Source of the DNA: an uncultured Bacteroidales bacterium
Lineage (GTDB): Bacteria; Bacteroidota; Bacteroidia; Bacteroidales; JAUNSR01
Assembly (NCBI GenBank): GCA_947074165.1
Contig: CAMTOT010000025.1
Coordinates: 1-15,708 of the forward strand
DNA: 15,708 bases
Direction of reading: 5' to 3'
This document shows positions 1 through 5,658 of this stretch, one piece after another; the stretch's first letter is position 1; the number at the start of each line of letters is the position of its first letter. A program made the position numbers and the translations under genes. The notes beneath the pieces are model-generated. The model was given only the letters and a program-made list of their open reading frames with translations, searched no databases and had not been told where the DNA came from.

Positions 1-51
1 AGCGCATGATTCATAATCATGAGGTCCCGGGATCATGCCCCGGTCTCGCTA
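1..51 (+). tRNA. tRNA-Met(CAT), 5' end missing
   Basis: This is the 3' two-thirds of a tRNA. The anticodon stem is 5-9 paired with 17-21, with a 7-base loop (10-16) carrying CAT at 12-14. A 5-base variable loop (22-26) follows. The T stem is 27-31 paired with 39-43. The acceptor 3' strand is 44-50 and the discriminator is A51. CCA is not encoded, as is common in Bacteroidota. The stem lacks the three G-C pairs of initiator tRNA, so elongator Met is the best reading; a tRNA-Ile2 with lysidine at the CAT anticodon cannot be excluded without the 5' half. The window starts within the D arm. Confidence 0.9.
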
Positions 52-58
52 CAAAGAA

Positions 59-88
59 AAGCATCCTTATAGCAAGGGTGCTTTTTTT
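59..88 (+). terminator. Rho-independent terminator after the tRNA
   Basis: A 10-bp stem (59-68 with 74-83, one G-T wobble) and a 5-base loop are followed by a T run to base 88. It closes the tRNA transcript. Confidence 0.85.
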
Positions 89-266
89 GTATGTGTATAT
101 CAGACTTCTTTGAGTATATAAAAATACCTTTATAAAATACCTCCAACCATATGTATATAGATATTCATCACGTTTTATAATAGGAGCATAATTTGTGTAA
201 CTTTAATGAAATAAAACTGTAACCTCTACTTAATCCGCCTGCAAAGAGAATGAAATGGTATCGTCA

Positions 267-275
267 TACATTTGC
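267..275 (+). promoter_or_regulatory. Promoter -7 box for the metallophosphatase
   Basis: TACATTTGC matches the Bacteroidota -7 consensus TAnnTTTG exactly. No clear -33 TTTG lies 19-21 bp upstream. Transcription would begin near 282, which leaves about 30 nt of leader to the ATG at 314 but only about 8 nt to the ATG at 290. Confidence 0.5.
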
Positions 276-313
276 ACTATTAAAAAACAATGATATCACA
301 TACTCAAAACAAA

Positions 314-1279
314 ATGAAATTTAGTTTATTATCATCATCATTCATTATTGCTGCCGCTTTGCTTTCTTGCAACGGACAACCCCAACAGAGTGCTCAAGAG
401 ACATATTCGGATATAGATTACTCTTTGTATGACGGCAAATTCAATATTTACTTTGCCAACGATCTTGGACGAAACGGTTATTATGACCAAAAGCCTATCG
501 CTAATTTGATGGGGGTAATGGGAGAAGAAGTTGGTCCGGAGTTTGTAGTTGCTATAGGCGATGTGCATCACTTTGACGGAGTAGCCTCTACGGAGGATCC
601 GCTTTGGACATCTAATTATGAAAACATTTATACTCATCCCGAGCTAATGATTGACTGGTATCCTGTATTGGGCAATCATGAATATCGCGGCAATACTAAA
701 GCCGTGATCGACTATTCTGACAAAAGCCGCAGATGGGAAATGCCTGACCGCTATTACGCGAAAAGTTTTGAAGATAACGGCATGACTCTGAAAATGATAT
801 TTATTGACACTACACCTATTATGGATAAGTATCAGCGTGAAAGCCATAAGTATAAAGATGTGGCATCGCAGGATGTAAACAAACAGCTTGCTTGGCTTGA
901 CTCTACACTAAACGTAAGTAAAGAGGACTGGATAATTGTAGCCGGTCACCATCCAATGTACGCCCAGACTAAGAAATCTAATGAAGAAAGAACTGATATG
1001 CAGAAGCGAGTTGGTTCGATAATCGAAAAATATAACGTAGATATGTACATAGCGGGACATATACATAATTTTCAGCACTTCCGCATACCCGGAAGCAATA
1101 CTGATTATATTGTAAACTCATCCGCTTCTCTTGCCCGTCCTGTGTCTGCAATGGAAAATACAGTATTTTGCTCTCCTGAGCCTGGTTTTTCTATTGTTTC
1201 TATAGACGATAAAGAGATGAATCTGCGTATGATTGATAAAAAGGGGAAAGTGTTGCATACAGTGACAAGAAAAAAATAA
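314..1279 (+). CDS. Lipoprotein metallophosphatase, purple acid phosphatase-like
   Basis: A predicted surface or periplasmic phosphoesterase of the calcineurin-like fold, closest in pattern to tartrate-resistant/purple acid phosphatases. From the ATG at 314 it has 321 residues: a short signal peptide ending in a lipobox (LLSC, lipidated Cys19), then the metal-site motifs in order: NDLG (Asp50), GDVHH (Asp83), GNHE (Asn121), GHHP (His212) and GHIHN (His249, His251). The RWxMPxRYY stretch after GNHE is also typical of the family. The tyrosine that gives purple acid phosphatases their colour is replaced by His (GDxxH instead of GDxxY), so the metal centre probably differs. An in-frame ATG at 290 would add eight residues; 314 is preferred because it gives a classical MKFSLL lipoprotein start and a sensible leader length. 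The substrate cannot be told. It is followed by its own terminator. Confidence 0.85.
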   Translation: MKFSLLSSSFIIAAALLSCNGQPQQSAQETYSDIDYSLYDGKFNIYFANDLGRNGYYDQKPIANLMGVMGEEVGPEFVVAIGDVHHFDGVASTEDPLWTSNYENIYTHPELMIDWYPVLGNHEYRGNTKAVIDYSDKSRRWEMPDRYYAKSFEDNGMTLKMIFIDTTPIMDKYQRESHKYKDVASQDVNKQLAWLDSTLNVSKEDWIIVAGHHPMYAQTKKSNEERTDMQKRVGSIIEKYNVDMYIAGHIHNFQHFRIPGSNTDYIVNSSASLARPVSAMENTVFCSPEPGFSIVSIDDKEMNLRMIDKKGKVLHTVTRKK

Positions 1280-1315
1280 TAAGGTTTATTTGTTTTGTAT
1301 TGATGCGAACAATTT

Positions 1316-1353
1316 ATCCTCCGGATACAATAGCTGTATTCCGGAGGATTTTT
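1316..1353 (+). terminator. Rho-independent terminator after the metallophosphatase
   Basis: ATCCTCCGGA at 1316-1325 pairs with the complementary arm ending at 1349; the stem extends inward with one bulged base. It ends in a T run to 1353. Confidence 0.85.
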
Positions 1354-1384
1354 GTATATTGTATACTTAAATATGTAACTTTTT
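1351..1384 (+). promoter_or_regulatory. Possible promoter for the DUF2007 gene
   Basis: TTTG at 1351-1354, 21 bp, then TAACTTTTT at 1376-1384. The -7 box lacks the G of TAnnTTTG, so the match is imperfect. The -33 element lies in the T tail of the preceding terminator. Confidence 0.35.
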
Positions 1385-1397
1385 AATTATTCGATAT

Positions 1398-1652
1398 ATG
1401 GAAACACGACATGTGTATAATAATCTCGTTGAGGTGGCACGTTTCTCTAATGCCACTCAGGCTGATTTGGCAAGGGCGTATCTTGAGTCGCAGGGCATAA
1501 AATGTGTTATGTATGATTCTATTATGAATCAGCTTTTTGGTGGTGCCATTGAAGGTGAGTCGGTAAGACTTTCCGTGGACGAGGGAGCTGAGGCAGATGC
1601 TATAGAAGTGCTAAAACAAGGTGGATATGAGCAATACCTTATTGTAGAGTGA
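1398..1652 (+). CDS. DUF2007 domain protein
   Basis: A small soluble protein of 84 residues that is a complete DUF2007 (putative signal-transducing) domain. The family pattern is visible: ARFSNATQADLARAYLES near residues 14-31, a Gly-Ile turn, a central IEGESVRLSVDE strand at about 51-62, and a C-terminal helix with DAIEVLKQGGY. The family resembles small ferredoxin-like regulatory domains and is often annotated as signal transducing or nitrogen-regulatory-like, but no biochemical role is established. There is no signal peptide or membrane segment. It stands alone between a terminator and a bidirectional terminator shared with queA. The start is the only ATG near the AT-rich leader, without a Shine-Dalgarno sequence. 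Confidence 0.85.
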   Translation: METRHVYNNLVEVARFSNATQADLARAYLESQGIKCVMYDSIMNQLFGGAIEGESVRLSVDEGAEADAIEVLKQGGYEQYLIVE

Positions 1653-1675
1653 TAAAACTATAACTAATTTGTATT

Positions 1676-1730
1676 TATAAACTAAAACCGTCGGATTAAG
1701 CTATGCCTGATCCGACGGTTTTAGTTTATA
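1676..1730. terminator. Bidirectional terminator between DUF2007 gene and queA
   Basis: A perfect 21-bp inverted repeat (1676-1696 with 1710-1730) and a 13-base loop. The core is GC-rich and the flanks are A-rich and T-rich, so it can work for both converging genes. Confidence 0.9.
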
Positions 1731-1751
1731 ATATATTTTTGTGCTATTTCT

Positions 1752-2969
1752 TTATGGCAAAAGTATAGAGCTGTCGCCATAGCTTAAAAAGCGAAAATCA
1801 TTGTTAAGTGCATAGTCGTAAATTTCTTTCCAATTGCCATCTACGAAAGCGGACACAAGAAGCAGAAGAGTGCTTTGAGGCTGATGGAAATTAGTCACGA
1901 TACCCTCTACTATTCTGAATTTATATCCCGGAGCAATCATAATCTGTGTCGATGTGACAAGGCGGTCTGTACCTGTTTTGTCAAGATAGGCAAGTATATT
2001 CTTCAGAGCCTCTTTTGCGTCGAGTGTGTACTCTTTGGCATAAGGCTGCCATTGAGTAACTTTCAAATCATCCGGATTGTCACCTGACGTTTGAGCAAGT
2101 CTTTCTCCTATATAATACAAAGACTCAAGTGTGCGCACGGATGTTGTACCAACCGCAATAAGTTTACCTTTATTATTAATGATTCGCTCAATCAGAGATC
2201 TGTTGACTGAGATAAATTCAGTGTGCATAGTGTGATCTGCGATCAACTCTGACTTAACCGGCTGAAACGTACCTGCTCCGACATGCAGAGTCAGTTCTTC
2301 GCAGTCTACATTCTTGTCATTAAGAGCAAGAAAAACATTTTCAGTAAAGTGAAGTCCTGCCGTAGGAGCGGCTACCGAACCTTTTATTTTAGAATATACG
2401 GTCTGATATGTCTCAAGATCACTCTCCTGAGTATCTCTATTCAGGTATGGAGGGATAGGCAGTTCTCCTATCGCGTCGAGTATATCGGCAAAATTTATGT
2501 TAGGATCATCCCACGTAAAGCTCACTTTGTGGGTGTTTCCTATAGTCTCAATTCTTTCAGCGCACAGAGTAAGGGTTATATCGCCTACCTTTATCTCTTT
2601 AGATAGTTTGCCCTCTTTCCATTTTTTTAGATTGCCAATCATGCAAAGCCATGTACATCCCTCAGTAGACTGAAAGCACAGATTGTAATCATTGGGCTGA
2701 AGGGGTTCGAGACAGAATATTTCAATCTGAGCCCCCGTCACTTTATTAAAATGCAGACGAGCCTGTATAACTTTCGTGTTATTGAAAATCATCAGACTAT
2801 TGTCGGGTATGTAGTTTATGATAGATGAAAATTTACTTTCTTCAATTTTTCCTTTTCTGTAAACAAGAAGCTTAGATTGATCACGCTGATTCAAAGGGAA
2901 TTTTGCTATTCTCTCATCGGGCAGCGGATAATTAAACTCTTCGATGCGTATATCTTTTGTTTTTGTCAT
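1752..2969 (-). CDS. queA: tRNA preQ1 ribosyltransferase-isomerase QueA
   Basis: S-adenosylmethionine:tRNA ribosyltransferase-isomerase. It moves the ribosyl part of SAM onto 7-aminomethyl-7-deazaguanine at tRNA position 34 to make epoxyqueuosine, the penultimate step of queuosine synthesis in the cytosol. At 405 residues it is longer than the E. coli enzyme (about 356), which is usual in Bacteroidota. Signature stretches are present: LLVYRKGKI near residue 34, FNNTKVIQARL near 62, GSVAAPTAGLHFT at 197-209, LHVGAGTFQPV at 228-238 and GTTSVRTLES at 274-283, so the enzyme looks intact. No other queuosine gene is adjacent. It is transcribed divergently from the DUF2027-Smr gene with a spacer of 66 bp and starts at ATG 2969 about 18 nt past its -7 box. 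Confidence 0.97.
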   Translation of the reverse strand: MTKTKDIRIEEFNYPLPDERIAKFPLNQRDQSKLLVYRKGKIEESKFSSIINYIPDNSLMIFNNTKVIQARLHFNKVTGAQIEIFCLEPLQPNDYNLCFQSTEGCTWLCMIGNLKKWKEGKLSKEIKVGDITLTLCAERIETIGNTHKVSFTWDDPNINFADILDAIGELPIPPYLNRDTQESDLETYQTVYSKIKGSVAAPTAGLHFTENVFLALNDKNVDCEELTLHVGAGTFQPVKSELIADHTMHTEFISVNRSLIERIINNKGKLIAVGTTSVRTLESLYYIGERLAQTSGDNPDDLKVTQWQPYAKEYTLDAKEALKNILAYLDKTGTDRLVTSTQIMIAPGYKFRIVEGIVTNFHQPQSTLLLLVSAFVDGNWKEIYDYALNNDFRFLSYGDSSILLP

Positions 2970-2975
2970 AATCGG

Positions 2976-3007
2976 TTTGAATAATGTGCAAAAATACTCA
3001 ACTTTGC
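2976..3007 (+). promoter_or_regulatory. Promoter for the DUF2027-Smr gene
   Basis: TTTG at 2976-2979, a 19-bp gap, then CAACTTTGC at 2999-3007 (one mismatch to TAnnTTTGC). The start codon follows 29 bp downstream. It overlaps the queA promoter region on the opposite strand. Confidence 0.5.
2988..2996 (-). promoter_or_regulatory. Promoter -7 box for queA
   Basis: Read on the minus strand this is TATTTTTGC, an exact TAnnTTTG match. No good -33 element is seen at the usual distance. The leader to the queA ATG would be only about 10-15 nt. Confidence 0.5.
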
Positions 3008-3035
3008 AGAATATGGATATAAAATAAACTATGTT

Positions 3036-4067
3036 ATGATAAAAATTGGTGATAAAGTAAGATTTTTAAATAGTATCGGAGGCGGTGTTGTGAGACGTTT
3101 CATATCTAAAGATATGGTATCGGTGGAGGAAGACGACGGTTTTGAAATGCCAATACTTATAAAGGAGTGTGTGTTGATAGCTGACGCGGGAGAAGTTACG
3201 GCCGACAACTCAAAGAATCTTTCGGATAAAGTAAATAAATCTCTTGAAAGACCTGTTGCCGTAAGAGAAACGAAGACGGGAGAGAGACTTAACTTTCACC
3301 TTGCTTTTATAGCTGGCAATGACCGCGCTTTATCAACATCCGATTTTGACGCTTATTTTGTAAATGACTCTAATTATTGGTTGTTTTTTACATATATGTC
3401 GAGAGTGGGAGCCAACTGGGAGACACGTTTCGCGGGTATGGTTGAGCCAAACATGAAGATGCATCTTGAGCGTTTTGGCAAAGATGTGCTTAATGATATG
3501 GACAGAGTGTGTATACAGGGGGTGGCTTTTAAAAGAGATAAAGACTTTCAACTTAAACAGCCTGTCAATGTAGAGATAAAAATTGATACGGTTAAGTTTT
3601 ATAAACTTCACAGTTTTAAAACTAATGACTTTTTTGATGAAAATGCTTTGATATATTCTGTTATAAAAGAAGATGAGCCGCAACGCCCTGTAGACGTTTC
3701 ACCAAATGAACTTGAAAAAGCACTGAAGGAGAAGCGTGCCATAGATAATAAAAGCGTAGCGCCTAAAAATGCTAAGATAAGAAACGGAATCGTTGAGGTG
3801 GATCTGCATATTGATGAGCTCCTTGACACTACAGCCGGCATGAACTCTGCCGATATGCTTGCACATCAGATTGATGAGTTTAATAAGGTTATAAATACAT
3901 ACAAACATCTGAAGGGTCAGAAGATTGTTTTTATTCATGGCAAAGGCGACGGTGTGTTGCGTAAAGCTATTCTTGATGAATTGAAAAAACGTTATCCGAG
4001 ATATACGTCTCAAGACGCATCTTTCCGTGAATACGGATATGGGGCTACTATGATAACTATAAAATAA
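3036..4067 (+). CDS. DUF2027 and Smr domain protein
   Basis: A 343-residue soluble protein. The N-terminal half (about 1-210) is a DUF2027 region that opens with a small beta domain (IGDKVRFLNSIGGGVV). A lysine/glutamate-rich linker (about 220-250) precedes a C-terminal Smr domain (about 254-343) with VDLHIDEL at 255-262 and the Smr signature HGKGDGVLR at 301-309. Smr domains, known from the C terminus of MutS2, bind branched DNA or RNA and can nick nucleic acid. Here the MutS ATPase is absent, so this is not MutS2; automatic tools often mislabel it as a DNA mismatch repair protein. Its target in Bacteroidota is unknown to me. It is transcribed alone and ends just before the repeat element at 4073. 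Confidence 0.9.
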   Translation: MIKIGDKVRFLNSIGGGVVRRFISKDMVSVEEDDGFEMPILIKECVLIADAGEVTADNSKNLSDKVNKSLERPVAVRETKTGERLNFHLAFIAGNDRALSTSDFDAYFVNDSNYWLFFTYMSRVGANWETRFAGMVEPNMKMHLERFGKDVLNDMDRVCIQGVAFKRDKDFQLKQPVNVEIKIDTVKFYKLHSFKTNDFFDENALIYSVIKEDEPQRPVDVSPNELEKALKEKRAIDNKSVAPKNAKIRNGIVEVDLHIDELLDTTAGMNSADMLAHQIDEFNKVINTYKHLKGQKIVFIHGKGDGVLRKAILDELKKRYPRYTSQDASFREYGYGATMITIK

Positions 4068-4072
4068 ATAAG

Positions 4073-4178
4073 GTAAAAAGCTTTTGCCACGTGCATGGCA
4101 CGACAGTGACAAGCTCGTGGCATGATTGTGTCAGGTACGTGGCATAGCTGTGCCACGTACGTGGCAAAAGCTTTTTAC
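4073..4178. repeat. Structured intergenic repeat: 22-bp period inside a 28-bp inverted repeat
   Basis: Outer arms 4073-4100 and 4151-4178 are inverted copies (26 of 28 positions identical), able to form a long stem that ends in a T run on both strands. Inside, the word CGTGGCA (CATGGCA in the first copy) begins at 4094, 4116, 4138 and 4160, exactly 22 bp apart. A second word, GTGnCA, begins at 4106, 4128 and 4150 with the same period. TGCCACGTACGTGGCA at 4151-4166 is a perfect palindrome. Lying between convergent genes, it probably also terminates both transcripts. The origin of the repetition is not known to me. Confidence 0.85.
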
Positions 4179-4193
4179 AGAAGCAAATATATT

Positions 4194-5309
4194 TTAGACA
4201 TACATCATATCAGACATTATACTGTCTGATATGAATATACCTTCCGGTGTTATTGTAAGTCTGTTGTCTTTGTCGGAAATGAGCATACGCTCTATATATG
4301 GTTTAGCCTGCTTAATACAATATTCATACATAACATTGCCAAACCTATCTTTTACCTCATTCAGGTCAAGTCCCCACATCGTACGCATCGATGTGAGTAT
4401 ATAATCGTTGTATTTCTCTTCATTTGAGAGCTCTTCAGTTTCTTGTGTGTAATTGCCGGAAATATAAGAGTCCATGTCAGATGGATTCCAGCTACGGGTA
4501 TTTCCGTCATAAGAGTGAGCAGAAGGCCCGATGCCAATATATTTCACTCCTTTCCAATAAGATGAGTTGTGCATAGAAAAGTAGCCGTCTTTGGCAAAAT
4601 TGGATATTTCATAATGTATAAATCCGTTTGCCTTTAAGTGGGAAATAAGCATGCGAAACATCTCAAGACTTGTATCTTCATCAACCTGACTTATTTTACC
4701 CTGTTTTAAAAGCTTATACATTGCCGTGCTCTCTTCATATATAAGATGATATGAAGATACGTGAGGCACATTTAGTGATGTAGCTATATCGAGATTTTTC
4801 TGCCATTTTTCTTTTGTCTGCCCCGGGAGTCCGTACATGAGGTCAATACTGATGTTGTCAAATCCCGCTTTCTGAAGTGATTCCACTGTAGTCACGGCTT
4901 TTGCCGCGTCGTGTCGTCTGTTTAAGAATTTCAGGTCTTCATCATCAAAAGATTGTATTCCGAGTGATACCCTGTTGAATGGAAACTTCTTCAGAATATT
5001 TATATAATCATTATTAATATCGTCAGGATTTGCTTCAAGAGTTATCTCTTTTACTTCTGTAATATCATAATTAGAGTAAATAGCGTCGAAAATAGCGTTA
5101 AAATCACTCTCATCAAGCTGACTTGGAGTGCCTCCACCGAAATATATAGTTTTAATCTTATCCTTTTTTAGATAATTCTTTCTTTTTAGAAGCTCTCTGC
5201 ATACAGCTTCAACATAATAAGACTTCTTATTCATATTAATATTAGAAAAGAAATCACAATAAAGACACCTTTTTTTACAAAAAGGTACATGTATATAAAT
5301 TCCCGCCAT
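4194..5309 (-). CDS. hemW: Heme chaperone HemW (radical SAM)
   Basis: A radical SAM protein of 371 residues, the HemW type, which binds heme and is thought to deliver it to respiratory enzymes; it is frequently misannotated as oxygen-independent coproporphyrinogen oxidase HemN. The cluster cysteines are Cys11, Cys15 and Cys18 (CxxxCxxC). Position 20 is Phe where true HemN has a fourth Cys, which marks HemW. Other family landmarks are GGGTP at 58-62, SLGIQSFDD near 115, SIDLMYGLPGQT near 154 and the HemW motif HNSSYW at 247-252. It starts at ATG 5309 with no Shine-Dalgarno sequence. A weak -7 box (TATCTTTAC, minus strand, 5332-5340) lies upstream without a well-spaced -33. The gene is monocistronic and converges on the DUF2027-Smr gene across the repeat element. 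Confidence 0.95.
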   Translation of the reverse strand: MAGIYIHVPFCKKRCLYCDFFSNINMNKKSYYVEAVCRELLKRKNYLKKDKIKTIYFGGGTPSQLDESDFNAIFDAIYSNYDITEVKEITLEANPDDINNDYINILKKFPFNRVSLGIQSFDDEDLKFLNRRHDAAKAVTTVESLQKAGFDNISIDLMYGLPGQTKEKWQKNLDIATSLNVPHVSSYHLIYEESTAMYKLLKQGKISQVDEDTSLEMFRMLISHLKANGFIHYEISNFAKDGYFSMHNSSYWKGVKYIGIGPSAHSYDGNTRSWNPSDMDSYISGNYTQETEELSNEEKYNDYILTSMRTMWGLDLNEVKDRFGNVMYEYCIKQAKPYIERMLISDKDNRLTITPEGIFISDSIMSDMMYV

Positions 5310-5658
5310 AAGTAATTAACGATTTTATATTGTAAAGATAGGATAAAATTAAGGACAAAAGGGTAATATTTGAATTTGTAAATTGAAATTAAAAAGAGGA
5401 ATTAACTAATAATTATCAAAAAAAATATGAGAATTTCTTGTTGGGTTTTTTGTAAAAAAACGGATAAAATGGCGATTATAGTTAAATGTGTTAATGTTTG
5501 ATATGCCCCATGTCCGTGTTTGGGCAGATGCAATATGTGTTACTGCTTTTTAACATCCTTAAAACGTTGTTATAGTTATTGTAAATGAGTAATTTACAGA
5601 ACCTTTAATCAATACAAAAGGTACTAAATGCGATTGTCAAACTTAAAATCTAATTCTT
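5310..5658. other. Gene-free upstream region of EF-G2
   Basis: This 349-bp AT-rich stretch has no credible coding frame. It holds a perfect 19-bp interrupted palindrome (5580-5598), a direct repeat ATGTGTTAnTG (5486-5496 and 5535-5545) and a short GC-rich hairpin (TGCCC/GGGCA) around 5503-5526. No clean TTTG-N19-21-TAnnTTTG promoter for EF-G2 is visible, which would fit an activator-dependent promoter. Confidence 0.6.
5580..5598. promoter_or_regulatory. Candidate operator upstream of EF-G2
   Basis: TGTAAAT, five bases (GAGTA), ATTTACA: a perfect inverted repeat of 7-bp half sites, centred at 5589, 70 bp before the EF-G2 start. The size and symmetry suit a dimeric CRP/FNR-family regulator. 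In Bacteroides the EF-G2 gene is known to be activated by the CRP-family regulator Cur; assigning this site to Cur is inference. Confidence 0.45.

Noticed and set aside
4094..4166. The 22-bp periodic words read as a small CRISPR array
   Set aside because: The conserved words are only 6-7 bp, the units are adjacent without distinct spacers, and no cas gene is present.
4194..5309. Annotation as oxygen-independent coproporphyrinogen oxidase HemN
   Set aside because: The fourth cysteine of HemN is Phe20 here, and the HNxxYW motif is of the HemW type.
5310..5658. A riboswitch in the EF-G2 upstream region
   Set aside because: No multi-helix aptamer-like arrangement or familiar consensus is seen; only short hairpins and an operator-like palindrome.
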